Positions 17,883 through 27,845 are shown, counted from the stretch's first letter. The stretch: DNA of 64,000 nt from Endozoicomonas numazuensis (GCF_000722635.1 NZ_JOKH01000002.1:360337-424336); one strand, 5' to 3'. Notes: generated by a model from the letters alone, not told the origin. Program-made: numbers and translations.

Positions 17883-18660
17883 ACTTCGTCATCTTTGTCC
17901 ACGTCAGGGTGTGGCGCTGACTGCGCTTTCGCAGTAACCTTAACCAATAGCGAAAGATTTCTCTTCTGAAGAGGTTTACCGCTTTCAGGTTTCCGGGCAC
18001 CGCAAAGTAGTTGTTGCGCCCTTGTACGATGCTTTTCAACCATTTCCCCTGTTCAAAGATATCCCTGTGGCGAATTCTCAGCAAGGTCTGTTTGACCTCC
18101 TTCAGCTTGGCCGTCAACTTTTTCGCACAGGTAAACTGTTTTATCGTAAAGCCCTCATATGAGCGCCTTGTTTAACAGATATGCGTAAAGCCCAGAAAGT
18201 CGAATGTCTCCGGTTCTGGCCGGTTCTTCTGCTTTCTGTTGCCTGCCGCAAACCGGCCAAATTCCAGCAATCGGGTTTTACCTGTATTCACCTTACAGAC
18301 CAAACTTTTCCAGCCGTCAATGCAGTAGTTCCATAAAATGAAGCGCATCTGACCGATACTGGTATTCCATCACACTGTCGTCCGCAAAGCGGACGATGCA
18401 TGCCTCACCTCTGGTCTGCTTCCTGCGCCACTGGTGAGCCCATAGATCCCATAACATAGTGGAGGTAGATATTCGCCGGTAATGAGGAAATAACCGTCCC
18501 TTGAGGTGTTCCAAGCATCGTCTACCCCTTTGGACGCTTTGCGGTTCAGGCGATGGCATGCCTTCACCAGCAGCTCAGGAGTAATAGGATGAAGCAGGTT
18601 GTTGAATTGCAGCGACCGATCCCGTTTTGCTGCTGTATACAGCATCTGAGGCACTGCCTC
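17866..18660 (-). pseudogene. decayed group II intron reverse transcriptase
   Basis: Pieces of one RT in different frames on the minus strand. The N-terminal region reads RLNRKASKGVD (frame of 18654). After a deletion, GTPQGTVISSLPANIYLHYV appears in another frame, then GEACIVRFADDSVMEYQYRS (active-site ADD) in the 18559 frame. Finally the maturase region EQGKWLKSIVQGRNNYFAVPG and RSQRHTLTWTKM lies at 17866-18117. At least two frameshifts and an internal deletion. It belongs to a different intron lineage from those at 14300 and 60702. No domain V was found beside it. Confidence 0.85.
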
Positions 18661-19012
18661 TTAACTAAACGGTTATGCGCTTCGCCAATATCAAGCTAAA
18701 CTTTGTATCGTATCTATTCAGCCTCTCGGCAATTTTTAAACTGTTATAACATGGGTTTTTAAGGTATGGCTTTTCATGGTTACAATAGGTTATTTCTTGT
18801 CATTTATTTCCAGTTTAGATACGATTTAAATTGTAAAATACGATGAAAATCGGCATCAAGCCAATGATTAGGCAGCATTGTCTAAAGTTGGCCAGTGAGA
18901 AAAATCACCTAATCCATTGCAACATAAAGCTTCTGTCAAGCTACAACCTAATTGGGACAGGCATCAATAGATGCAAACTTTTCATTCACTGGTAAAGGAA
19001 TGGGTTACTTGT
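18661..19012. other. AT-rich spacer without recognised gene
   Basis: About 350 bases. TATCGTATCTA and TAGATACGATTTA form a loose inverted pair around 18705-18830, perhaps the edge of a lost element. Otherwise nothing was recognised. Confidence 0.35.
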
Positions 19013-19372
19013 ATGGCTAAAGAGTTAAAACCAATAGTTTCATTCGAAAATTCATTAGAAAAACTAGACATTCGTGTAGGTAAAATCATCGAAGTAGAGC
19101 TTGAAGAAAAAACACCAAAAACAACCTACAAAATGATCGTTGATTTTGGAAAGTTCGGTGTAAAAACAAGCTATGGACGATTTACTAAAACTTCTGCTGA
19201 TGATATTAAGAATCAATTAGTCCTTGGAGTATTAAACTTTGAACCAAGAGCAATGGGATCAGTTGTGTCAGAAGTTCTTATTTTAGGTGTTCAATACCCT
19301 AAAGCTGATAGCGGCGAAGCAACATTTATTACTCCAATGGAAAACGCAAAACTTGGAAGTAAAGTTTTCTAA
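19013..19372 (+). CDS. csaA: tRNA-binding-domain protein, CsaA-like
   Basis: A 119-residue stand-alone OB-fold tRNA-binding domain similar to CsaA/YtpR-type chaperone-like proteins. It has SLEKLDIRVGKIIEVE near the N-terminus and LVLGVLNFEPRAMG and SEVLILGVQYP towards the C-terminus. Members form dimers and are reported to have tRNA-binding or weak chaperone activity. The frame is open from 18971; the ATG at 19013 aligns with the family start but has no close Shine-Dalgarno. Lys/Ile-rich, AT-rich coding unlike the core genes, within IS debris, so probably acquired. Confidence 0.85.
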   Translation: MAKELKPIVSFENSLEKLDIRVGKIIEVELEEKTPKTTYKMIVDFGKFGVKTSYGRFTKTSADDIKNQLVLGVLNFEPRAMGSVVSEVLILGVQYPKADSGEATFITPMENAKLGSKVF

Positions 19373-19385
19373 AGCGCACATAAAT

Positions 19386-19412
19386 TGGATAAGGGCTGAC
19401 TTTTCTTCAACC
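19386..19412. repeat. copy of the flank of the 14.2-kb group II intron fragment
   Basis: GGATAAGGGCTGACTTTTCT and the following TCAACC match GGGTAAGGGCTGGCTTTTCT with TCAACC at 14192-14217, just beyond the 3' end of the truncated intron. It may be the intron's target sequence or part of another repeat. Confidence 0.55.
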
Positions 19413-19443
19413 TGATGTGAAGCAGTAGTTCTGAATATCTCTC

Positions 19444-19590
19444 TAAGGAATAGTCCGGAAATAACTTCCTTATTTGAACAAACCCCGTTCGGGCTGAGCC
19501 TGTCGAAGCCCAGAGCCACCACCCTTCGACAGGCTCAGGGTGAACGGAGCCCATGCTCTAATAGGGAATTTATTTTGAGACAAACCCTAA
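19444..19590. repeat. MITE-like palindromic repeat, copy 2
   Basis: Same architecture as copy 1: TAAGGAATAGTCC at one end, GACAAACCCTAA at the other, ATAACTTCC near the left arm, and a central palindrome with CCGTTCGGGCTGAGCCTG and CAGGCTCAGGGTGAACGG. It is immediately downstream of the csaA-like gene. Confidence 0.85.
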
Positions 19591-19885
19591 GAGAGTAAAA
19601 TCACTCTGTAAGGTGACCAATAGCGTAACTGCTCAAAATCCGTAGGCAGATTTGCTCGTCAACTGAGCCGATTTTTCCTCACCACCTCTGATAAACGGGG
19701 AATAATTTCGGCTCCGGAGATTCGATCCTTCAGATACCAGAAGAATGACACACCATGAAGCCTGCAAGTCTTTTTCAGACTTGCAAATGTGTCCCGACAC
19801 TTTTGACCGACCGCGCTTTGAGTACCACCACTGATCTTTCGCCATTTTACATACTCCCTTATCTATCTTCCATACAGAGTGAAGA

Positions 19886-20098
19886 GTGAACTACGCGGCT
19901 GACCTCAATCTCTATCAGTTCAATACCAAGACAGCCAGGCATTATTTCTGTTCGAAGTGTGGAATCTATACTCACCATCAGCGTCGATCCAATCCAGATC
20001 AATACGATATCAATGTCGCCTGCCTGAAGAATATCAATCCACTAAAGATCGAGAATACTCCCACCTATGATGGAGCGAGTCATCCTGCTGACCAATGA
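19886..20098 (+). pseudogene. C-terminal fragment of a GFA (Mss4-like) domain protein
   Basis: 70 codons matching the second half of glutathione-dependent formaldehyde-activating-type proteins: LYQFNTKTARHYFCSKCGIY carries the distal zinc CxxC, followed by HHQRRSNPDQYDINVACL. The N-terminal zinc-binding CxC half is missing upstream, replaced by unrelated DNA. Probably non-functional. Confidence 0.75.
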
Positions 20099-20174
20099 TA
20101 ATGTCTGTAAAGCCACCTGATCCGGATGACCTTTAATCATGGCTGAGAATAAGTCAGTTTTACGCCTCCACTTT

Positions 20175-22277
20175 TTATCTTATTGGCAAATTCTCTGCTT
20201 CTTCACAGTAGCAGTCCGTTGTAACCGACTGACACCCCTGCCCTCCTATAGCAGGTATTTTCCCTTCTTTAACTGCCTGCAAAAAATGGCTGCACTGAGC
20301 TCTCGCTTCAGGTAACTGGAAGGCGACATCATGCCCTGAAAGTACATTGTCACTTGGGTACTGGATCGCTGCCAGTGTCAGAAGCCTTCCTGTAGAATGA
20401 TTCTTCCTGTTTCCGCTAACACATTTACTGTACACACCACCATAAGCCTCTATCTCAGGTAGAAGTTTTTGACTGTCGGGCAGATCGGGAAGAATCGAAC
20501 CCGCCAGATCCACCTCCAGCCCTCTCAATAGTTCCTTCTGCATATGAACCGAAACCATTGAATCGAATGTCCCTTCCAAGACGAGAACATGAGTATTGAG
20601 TTGCTGCGATTGAGTCATACGATTGAGATGCAGGGCGACATTAGACGCTGACAGTCCATCTTCCGCCATAGCCCAGACGGGATGAAATAGATTGCCGGTG
20701 ATTGCACCTGCACTTTCCTGAAAGAAAAAGCCTTCCTGAATAGACCCCAGTTTGTATTTCGAAAACTCTATAGCCAGTCCCAACCCGTAATTACCTGCCC
20801 CCGATAAAATCGCCCCCTGATAGGGTTTGCTGTCTGTCGCTATCAAAGCACCTGCCACCATTGAACCCAGAGACTGACCCATCAGTACATGGATGTCAGG
20901 ATCAACAGAAAACTCCGATAATGGCATACCCTTACACAGCTGATGGTGACTCAAGGTAATGGATTGCACCATACGACGGAAAAGTACACGTTCCAAGACC
21001 ATCTGATAGAAAGAGGCTACCATGGTGACCGGTGTCGCGGGGTTATAGGCTACAAACGGACAACCTGCTTCCAGCTGAAGAGACGGAGCCTCTTTCTTGC
21101 AATATTCCGCACCCATATAATTGGCCATGGCGGCAGAAGCGTACCCTTGCCTTGCCGCAGTTTCTGCAACATTCCCCGGACGGGGTTTCGTCAGATAATC
21201 CTTTATGCCTTCTTTCTGAACTTGCCCACGGGTACGAAACTGGGTGGCTCTGCCTTCTGTTCCCTGATTATATATGAGTAGCGGAAACCCCTTCACAGGC
21301 ATTGAGTTGTTTTTCGGAACGGATAGATAGAAATCTACAGTTCTGATCTCTTTTGCCGTGACCAAACCATCTGCACCAAGATGAAGACCCGACTCGCTAT
21401 AGTAAGCTGGCCCCTTTTCAACAAACAACGGCGCCTGCCAGCTTCCTTTAATAATACAGACTTCATCCGTACTCAGAGTGTCATCAGCACCTTCTATTTT
21501 GTAACTCCGATATTGTTCGCTCTGCTGAATGACGCGTTCAACCTGTTCCCGCAGATGTCGGGTAGGCTCTCCGGTTGTCCAGACCAGTGCTGCGGCAATA
21601 TGGGAAGACTTTACGCCTCCGGCTTTAATAAAGTCCCTTAAAGGCTGATAGGCTTGATAAAGCGCTCCGCCGTCAGGAAATTCTTTCTCTGACAACAGTT
21701 TGCGAATGAGTGAAGATTGCTGTAATTGATAAGGTAGTAAAAGAAAGTGATCGTATACCAGGAGCACATAGGTGTTCTTCTCCTTGAGCAATGGGCCGGC
21801 AGGTCTGACCTGCAATACACTTTCGAACTGATCAAATCCCAGCTTAGACAGAGTAAAATCAACCTCCCTGCTCTGCCCGTACTCTTGACTGCCTTCTGTC
21901 AGGTTAATCAGCTCAATAGATCTGCTTTTTTTGCAGTCTGGCTGCTTGCAGACATCAGAATCTGATATCGCCTGCTGATCAAAACGCAGATAAAGCGTAC
22001 CAACCGGTGAGAAACCTCCACCATAGAGCTGTGCTGAATAATAATATCGGCTTTCAATCAGGTTCATCGGCCAGGAAAAGCCCGGATAGAACCAGCTACG
22101 CCATTCAGGAGAGCCGTTGACCTTCAGATGATCGGAGGGAAATCCAGCATCCAGCAGCCCCATACTCTCGGTATTTAATTGCATTTCGACTGGAATTTTA
22201 TTGTCTGAGAGAGCTGAAGTTGAGAAGAGAAAACAAAGAAAAACGACCCGGCAAAAAGTGTTGGTTTTTAACTGCAT
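20175..22277 (-). CDS. large secreted alpha/beta-hydrolase (lipase/esterase-like)
   Basis: A 700-residue protein with a Sec signal peptide (VVFLCFLFSTSALS, cleavage about residue 24). The C-terminal half is an alpha/beta hydrolase. The nucleophile elbow GQSLGS (about residue 470) follows VLMGQ. Candidate acid and His are EGTFDSMV (about 575) and GHDVAFQ (about 655). The N-terminal 300 residues are unrecognised. Many cysteines suggest disulfides outside the cytoplasm. AGG lies 7 nt before the ATG. Substrate unknown; it resembles large extracellular lipase/esterase proteins. It precedes the lipid- and sulfate-ester-related genes at 22.7-26.2 kb, on the same strand. Confidence 0.82.
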   Translation of the reverse strand: MQLKTNTFCRVVFLCFLFSTSALSDNKIPVEMQLNTESMGLLDAGFPSDHLKVNGSPEWRSWFYPGFSWPMNLIESRYYYSAQLYGGGFSPVGTLYLRFDQQAISDSDVCKQPDCKKSRSIELINLTEGSQEYGQSREVDFTLSKLGFDQFESVLQVRPAGPLLKEKNTYVLLVYDHFLLLPYQLQQSSLIRKLLSEKEFPDGGALYQAYQPLRDFIKAGGVKSSHIAAALVWTTGEPTRHLREQVERVIQQSEQYRSYKIEGADDTLSTDEVCIIKGSWQAPLFVEKGPAYYSESGLHLGADGLVTAKEIRTVDFYLSVPKNNSMPVKGFPLLIYNQGTEGRATQFRTRGQVQKEGIKDYLTKPRPGNVAETAARQGYASAAMANYMGAEYCKKEAPSLQLEAGCPFVAYNPATPVTMVASFYQMVLERVLFRRMVQSITLSHHQLCKGMPLSEFSVDPDIHVLMGQSLGSMVAGALIATDSKPYQGAILSGAGNYGLGLAIEFSKYKLGSIQEGFFFQESAGAITGNLFHPVWAMAEDGLSASNVALHLNRMTQSQQLNTHVLVLEGTFDSMVSVHMQKELLRGLEVDLAGSILPDLPDSQKLLPEIEAYGGVYSKCVSGNRKNHSTGRLLTLAAIQYPSDNVLSGHDVAFQLPEARAQCSHFLQAVKEGKIPAIGGQGCQSVTTDCYCEEAENLPIR

Positions 22278-22712
22278 GCCAGAACCTGCCCCTTAAAAGT
22301 AAGATAAAGTCTGGTCGACAAAGGGACAATCAGCCAACAATCCGAGTCGGAAACTTTGTCATGTCGCTTGCTTCAATATCAAGAATGCATTCTTAATAAA
22401 ATTTCTTGGTTGATTTTTTATTGTTCTGACCCACACTCTGCCCTGTTAATCACTCTTCTCACAAAGCGAATACTGTATACAATTCATTAAATGTATTTTC
22501 TGACAAGTTACCGATCAGGGAATACATGAACCAGTTCACAACCTCTTTAGGTGTCATGAGAACTGGTTCACTTAAATATTCAGAAGTGGATGTGATGCAG
22601 CGGGAGTTTCTGACTTTGAAAGAAGCCAAGAACAGGTATCAAAAGCCGTAAAATTGTACAACAAAGACCACCAGGAGCAGACTCATCCACTCCCGGCTTT
22701 ATTTATACCCCC
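22278..22712. other. intergenic region with a long inverted repeat
   Basis: About 435 bases with no gene. TGAACCAGTT (22527-22536) and AACTGGTTCA (22561-22570) form a perfect 10-bp inverted repeat with a 24-nt spacer, which may be a transcription-stop hairpin for 22713 or an operator. The remainder is AT-rich. Confidence 0.5.
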
Positions 22713-24122
22713 TTAATAATCGCCTGTGAGCACAATGGGCAACTCAAGCTTTCCTTCCAATACCAGAGCGTGGGTTAACATCCAGTTTCGGGTGTTGGAT
22801 GCTGTTGCTTTCTGCGCCATACTTCTCAGAGCATTGGCTTTGACCTGCCTGGCCTCAATACTGCCGGCACGTATGGCGTAGGTAGCCAGTTGCGCCGACC
22901 ACTGGTATTCACCTTTTTTCCCGGCTTTTTCAGCACGCTTAACAACGGTGTCCATACCGCCCATGGCTTCAATCATCTTGTTGGCTTCGTCGTTTCTTGG
23001 CAGAGGGTGTAGTTCAATAGAATCATTCCCGAACCAATGCATTACATGGTTGTAATAGCGTCGTGTATGGTAAGAAAACTCACCGTAGTTTTCTTCAAGG
23101 TGGGGTGACTCGGCCAGCTCTTTCGGCAGTTTAACTTGATACTGTATTTCATCCGGTGCCATACCCTGACCAATGGCTTTTTCTGTTTCTTCCACTAAAG
23201 CCTTGATAGTGCCCATCTGATCACTTAGCTGAGCCTTGAAGATTTTACCCGTCACGGGCTTACCGTGTACTTTCAAGCTGTGTTCTATATCCTGATCCAG
23301 CAACCATTGTGCCGCCTGTTCCAGCAGATCGATATCGCGCCAGCGATCGCCCCTTAATGTAGAGAAGTTAAACAGTCCATGAGCCCAGTAGGTATTATCA
23401 ACACTGACCTTTTTAGACGGCACATAAATGCTAATACCATCCAGGGTATCCGTATGTCCTGCATGGGTAACAAACTCGACTCCGTCAATAATGATGGAGG
23501 TTTCTCCATCTCCCACCAGCTTGTTGGGTGCTACATATTTACTGATGTCATCTACAGTGACATCAGCCTGCCCTGTGACAGACGGAGCATCAGCGCCTTC
23601 TTTAGGCAGGAAAGCCCCCAACTGAATACTTGCTCTGACCTGACGCACCGATGACAGAGGTGACTCAGTATCTACGGCTGCATGCAGTTCTGAATTATGA
23701 TTCTTATGGGCGACAACCATTGTGTCATCCGTCACATTCCACTCACCTGCACCAATAATGTAATGCCAGTGGGTATAAATCAGCCCTACAACCGGCTGTT
23801 CAGCCACTCGCTCCGGCAATAATGACATGGCTTTACGGGCGTAATCTCGAGTCATGCCACCATCAAAGACAACAATACCGTTTTCAGTTTCAATAACATT
23901 GACGTTATCCATGCCCAGACCGGTTACAGACCAGACACCCGGTGCCACTTCATAAGCACCATCGGTATATTGCTGGTCCTTGTTATTAAGACTTTCTGCC
24001 ATCACAGCCCCTTTCGGGTTGACGACACTGTTCTGATCCACAGAAAGTGATGACGTATTGGCCATGGCAAATGGCACTACAGATATCATTGCAATGGCAG
24101 CAATTCGGGTAAGTTGGAACAT
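22713..24122 (-). CDS. exported alkyl-sulfatase-like MBL-fold protein
   Basis: A 469-residue protein with a signal peptide (MFQLTRIAAIAMISVVPFAM, cleavage near AMA-N). An MBL domain is followed by an alkylsulfatase dimerisation-like helical domain (YQWSAQLATYAIRAG, then RNWMLTHALVLEGKLE). This is the architecture of SdsA1/Pisa1-type alkylsulfatases, which cleave alkyl sulfate esters. The metal motif reads THWHYIIGAGEW: the first two histidines are present but the usual Asp-His pair of HxHxDH is replaced. A later His is in HAGHTDT. It may therefore bind metal differently, act on another substrate or be inactive. Adjacent to a FadL porin. Confidence 0.82.
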   Translation of the reverse strand: MFQLTRIAAIAMISVVPFAMANTSSLSVDQNSVVNPKGAVMAESLNNKDQQYTDGAYEVAPGVWSVTGLGMDNVNVIETENGIVVFDGGMTRDYARKAMSLLPERVAEQPVVGLIYTHWHYIIGAGEWNVTDDTMVVAHKNHNSELHAAVDTESPLSSVRQVRASIQLGAFLPKEGADAPSVTGQADVTVDDISKYVAPNKLVGDGETSIIIDGVEFVTHAGHTDTLDGISIYVPSKKVSVDNTYWAHGLFNFSTLRGDRWRDIDLLEQAAQWLLDQDIEHSLKVHGKPVTGKIFKAQLSDQMGTIKALVEETEKAIGQGMAPDEIQYQVKLPKELAESPHLEENYGEFSYHTRRYYNHVMHWFGNDSIELHPLPRNDEANKMIEAMGGMDTVVKRAEKAGKKGEYQWSAQLATYAIRAGSIEARQVKANALRSMAQKATASNTRNWMLTHALVLEGKLELPIVLTGDY

Positions 24123-24234
24123 ACTTTTCCCCTGAGAGGTTCGAAGAAAGAGAGAAAAAAGATCTTAGTGATTGAGATGGACGGGACCAATCTCATCTCT
24201 GATATGGCACCTATATCAAGTCCGGTATAACGAC

Positions 24235-25359
24235 TCAGTAGGCATAGGACAGCGACACAAGATGTAGCCGGTTATTGGCTAGGCGGCCTGTCACTCCAGG
24301 CACTGCGTAATGGACAGAGGGATTGCCCATATCCCGATATTCATAGGCAATTCCGAGTCGATGTTCATTGCGCAGCCGCCTTTCAGCCCCCATACCCACC
24401 AGCCATTGCCTGCCGACTGAAAGATCGGGTGCCATATGCCTTTGCTGCATCATTTCAGTGTCATAACGGACACCGGTTTGATAGGTCCAACGCCCCTTCG
24501 TGTAGCGAATGGCAGCCCCCAGGCTGTGTACGGATTCCATTTTCTTGCCATCGGCCTTTCCATAGGCTTTCCAGTCTTCATAGGCTGCACGCACTTTAAT
24601 GTTGACCTGATCACTGAGGTCATGACTGATACCCATGTCTATGACGGCAGGCCAATAAGTATCCTTTGGCAGGTTGGGTAATGAATGGCTGGTTTTCAAA
24701 CGATAATCATGGTCAATCTGACTTTTATAGTTGAGGCTGATATAAGTCAGACTTCCAAGGTCGTACATAGCGGAGAACATAAAGCCAAGAGCCGTCGATG
24801 AGCCTTCTGCCGTTAAGCGATTGCCCAGAACATTGGCTTGCAGATCAGCCTGTGCCTGCTGAATAATCAAAGCACCACCAAAAGACAGATCAGAGGTAGC
24901 CTGTAATCCTGCAGCGAAATGGATATTGATGGTACTGATGGCCATTTCATCCACCAGGCTCAAACCGTTGAGGCCATTACTGTATTCCATGCCCAGCCCA
25001 CCCTCTACATGAAGGGAGCTCGCCAAAACAGTTTTGTCGTTGACCTTGCGGGCATAAGCCATACCTGGTACCCATTGATCACTGGAAGCTGAAGTGTTCA
25101 GGTCGCCCAGCTGTGGCTGATGGCCTCGCAAGTCATAGGCGGCGTTAATGTATTGAAGCCCCAGGGAATAACTCTCTGCTTTGATATGCGTCAAACCAGC
25201 CGGACTGGTCATAGCCGCTGAAGCATCATTGCGGTTCAGGGCATTGCCTACCCCAGCAGAAGAAAGACTGTCAAAAGTGGCGACTTCGGAAAGCAGCAGC
25301 CCTCCTCCAAATGCATTCATTGAAAGCAAAGGCATGACTAACAAGTATGTTTTTTTCAT
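24235..25359 (-). CDS. FadL/OmpP1 family outer-membrane transporter
   Basis: A 374-residue outer-membrane beta-barrel protein of the FadL family, which lets long-chain fatty acids and other hydrophobic molecules through the outer membrane. Signal peptide MKKTYLLVMPLLSMNAFG. The mature N-terminus GGLLLSEVATFDSLSSAGVG is followed by NDASAAMTSPAGL, the typical hatch motif. Alternating beta-strands run to the C-terminal HLVSLSYAY, with the terminal aromatic residue expected for outer-membrane insertion. Probably feeds substrates of the neighbouring hydrolases. Confidence 0.93.
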   Translation of the reverse strand: MKKTYLLVMPLLSMNAFGGGLLLSEVATFDSLSSAGVGNALNRNDASAAMTSPAGLTHIKAESYSLGLQYINAAYDLRGHQPQLGDLNTSASSDQWVPGMAYARKVNDKTVLASSLHVEGGLGMEYSNGLNGLSLVDEMAISTINIHFAAGLQATSDLSFGGALIIQQAQADLQANVLGNRLTAEGSSTALGFMFSAMYDLGSLTYISLNYKSQIDHDYRLKTSHSLPNLPKDTYWPAVIDMGISHDLSDQVNIKVRAAYEDWKAYGKADGKKMESVHSLGAAIRYTKGRWTYQTGVRYDTEMMQQRHMAPDLSVGRQWLVGMGAERRLRNEHRLGIAYEYRDMGNPSVHYAVPGVTGRLANNRLHLVSLSYAY

Positions 25360-25407
25360 TGAATATAAAACGGCTATAAATAGAAAAGGAATGAATGTGA
25401 TGCGAGC

Positions 25408-26190
25408 TCAGATCTGATAATTCACTTCGATCCGATGATCACCGTCTTGAAATGCTGTTTTATTACTCCAGTTGGCGAAATACCGAAGATTCAATCGTGG
25501 CAACAGTTGATAACTGACTGCCGCTTCATGCAAAGTCTCAGAACCGGCATTCATATAGAAATCAGCACCAGAAAGTGGTTTTACGACCATGGGGTTATAG
25601 TTAAGCCAGATGCGATCCGTAATATCGAGTTTTCCATACATACCAGCAATGGCAAAAACGCCGGGCAATGTGTACCCACTCTGCTCATCTTGCACATTAT
25701 TACCAAAAGCAACGCCCATACCTGCCAGAGGGTAAAGCGTGACAGCCCCCATTTTCGGTAGCGCTTGTATGAAACTGTATGAAGCCGAGCCCATTTCCGA
25801 GCGCAGGTCATAACTCAGATCAAGCTGAGTGCCCCTTCCACGCGTCATGTCGGCGCTAAAGTTACGGAATCGAAAAGCATCGGGCTGATTGTTTCGGGTA
25901 GACTGCTGTCGCTTGTCACCCCCACCATTCCAGCCTATCAGATCCCCTGCCAGACCTTTCAGTTCAATGACATTCATCCCCATTGTCGACTCACTTCCTG
26001 TGTCGTACATTTGACCTATTTTGATATTCATTCCTTTGTCAGAATACCCCACGCCCAACTGGGTATAGACTGCCAGTGGGTCGGACATATCCTGAATGTC
26101 CTGCTCCGGAGACTCACCCATGGCCCAGGAGCTAAAAGAGACGGACAGAAACACGGCCAAAGCAGCCTGCGTTGTTTCAGAAACTTGCAT
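25408..26190 (-). CDS. predicted outer-membrane beta-barrel protein
   Basis: A 260-residue exported protein starting MQVSETTQAALAVFLSVSFS (signal peptide, cleavage near SWAMG). The start at 26190 has AGGTG at 6 nt; the frame is open to 26211. The mature part is Gly/aromatic-rich with repeated amphipathic strands (LDLSYDLRSEMG, VFAIAGMYGKLDI, LNLRYFANW), and the protein ends HRIEVNYQI. No family named. It precedes the FadL gene by about 50 nt on the same strand and probably belongs to the same unit. Confidence 0.7.
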   Translation of the reverse strand: MQVSETTQAALAVFLSVSFSSWAMGESPEQDIQDMSDPLAVYTQLGVGYSDKGMNIKIGQMYDTGSESTMGMNVIELKGLAGDLIGWNGGGDKRQQSTRNNQPDAFRFRNFSADMTRGRGTQLDLSYDLRSEMGSASYSFIQALPKMGAVTLYPLAGMGVAFGNNVQDEQSGYTLPGVFAIAGMYGKLDITDRIWLNYNPMVVKPLSGADFYMNAGSETLHEAAVSYQLLPRLNLRYFANWSNKTAFQDGDHRIEVNYQI

Positions 26191-26388
26191 ATTAATCACC
26201 TGAAGCGCCATTCAGCCGGACCAGAAAACTCCCTCGCTTGTTGAGATTTGAAATCTGATTTTTAGCTGAAAAATACATTAAATAATCAGGTGGCGATTTT
26301 TAATGAATCGATGCAAGGTACCAATGTGGGAAGCGATATTCGTGATATATCAGAGGCGGTATGAGCATTAATAAACTGTTCAGAACGT

Positions 26389-27300
26389 TTACATCTGCCG
26401 TTTGAAGAGTTCTGTTACGAGCGACTCAAGCCATAAGTATCGGGGCGAGGATGAATGTCGATGATTGAAAATCAGAGCCAGTTTCTGTTCGAGCATAGCA
26501 GGGTCACAATCCACCTCAACATAAGCGAATCTATGATGATCCAGGCTTTCCATCAGGGAAATGGGAGCAACAAACAATGTATCCGACTGTTCAACCATGC
26601 TAAGAATAGGGTTCAACTGTTGACTGCGGAATCGTGTTTTTACCTCAACGCCGGCGTCTGCATACTTTTGAGCCACCATCATTCGGATATTATGATCAGG
26701 TATGATCATGCCTGCCAATTCATAACGAAACACATCAGACGTCGGTATCTTTTTATTGGCCATGGGATGATGGGCTCTGCAAATCAGTCCGTACCTTAAT
26801 GAACCCACTGGCAACTGCCGTAGTTCCTTGGAGATATCCAGAGGGTAAAAGTTGATCGCTGCATCCATTTCTCCACTGATCAGCTGTGCAACAGTCATGG
26901 GACTATAACTGTGCAATTCCAGCTGAATATTGGGAGCTCGCTCCGCAAACTCTCTATAGATTTTATAACCGTGGCTCTCGATTAAAAAACCGTTCAGAGC
27001 CAGTGACCATTTCCCAGTCTGCTGACCAGGATCAAAAACATGTTTCTGCAGGGTTAATTCAAGGCTGGTCATAATGTCCGGCAGTTCTCTGGCCAGCTGT
27101 TCAGCTCGCGGTGTCAACGTCAGACCACGGGAATATCGGGTAAATAGAGGGTCGTCCAGTTCTTGCCGAAGTTTTGCCAGGGTTCTGCTCACAGCAGGTT
27201 GACTGGTTCCCAGACGGTCAGCTGCTCGATTGGTATTTTTTTCCTGGAGAAGCACCAGCAGGGTTTTCAGCAGGTTAAGATCAAAACGTTCAAGTTTCAT
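26389..27300 (-). CDS. LysR family transcriptional regulator
   Basis: A 303-residue LTTR. The N-terminal winged helix-turn-helix (residues 5-65) reads LNLLKTLLVLLQEKNTNRAA, then GTSQPAVSRTLAKLR. A periplasmic-binding-like effector domain follows. Length is standard. It is codirectional with and upstream of the barrel/FadL/sulfatase genes, with about 200 nt between, so it may control them (inference). The ligand is unknown. Confidence 0.92.
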   Translation of the reverse strand: MKLERFDLNLLKTLLVLLQEKNTNRAADRLGTSQPAVSRTLAKLRQELDDPLFTRYSRGLTLTPRAEQLARELPDIMTSLELTLQKHVFDPGQQTGKWSLALNGFLIESHGYKIYREFAERAPNIQLELHSYSPMTVAQLISGEMDAAINFYPLDISKELRQLPVGSLRYGLICRAHHPMANKKIPTSDVFRYELAGMIIPDHNIRMMVAQKYADAGVEVKTRFRSQQLNPILSMVEQSDTLFVAPISLMESLDHHRFAYVEVDCDPAMLEQKLALIFNHRHSSSPRYLWLESLVTELFKRQM

Positions 27301-27845
27301 GATTACATGATCGCTGACAGGGTAGGTCCATTATGAATTCATCTCGAATGATTAGTTACTCATTGGTCTGGCGTGGCGTACCTTCCAGGGCGGCGCGCAC
27401 TGAGTCGGCCGAAGAATCGGACCGATCATCAATACGATTATAATCATCAAGGAGACTGACGGTGTCCTGGAGCAGGAATAGAACAATCACAGCCAACTCG
27501 ATGTTCTTTATGAACTCTTTCCAGAACCGCTACTCAGATGATCCCCCCCCGGAAGACCCTACGTTAATGGCTGCTTCTGGCTATGAAGATGATGCCTTTT
27601 TAGAGTTTCCATCCAGTGTGGTTGTAGAAAGTGGTGTTGTTATTGACCTGACACATTCCCCCCTATCGAACAGATTCTATTTTTGCTCCCTGAGATACGT
27701 ACGAAGACGTCTCATAGATTTAATATAAATTGTCTCCATTGTCGAACCCTCTTTCTCTTCTTTGCTGAACGTCTGGAACAACCAGTAAGCTGGAAAGTCT
27801 CTGAAAACAGCGATTTTTGTTGTAATCCATGGCAGGATAATAAAC
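27301..27845. other. intergenic region with an uncertain small ORF
   Basis: About 545 bases. A plus-strand frame (ATG at 27499, end 27728) could encode about 75 residues, including DDPPPEDPTLMAASGYEDDA, with a run of eight C at 27543-27550. No family, ribosome site or homologue is recognised, so it is left uncalled. Confidence 0.35.

Noticed and set aside
17866-18660. Diversity-generating retroelement or retron reverse transcriptase
   Set aside because: The RT pieces match intron maturase signatures (GTPQG, GKW...VQG, SQRH-LTW); no template/variable repeats or msr-msd-like structure were seen.
19633-19845. 70-codon minus-strand frame with GGGAG before the ATG
   Set aside because: Plausible start signal, but the product has no pattern of a folded protein or known family and lies in repeat debris.
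27462-27728. 88-codon plus-strand frame
   Set aside because: No recognisable domain or ribosome site; kept only as a note in the intergenic entry.
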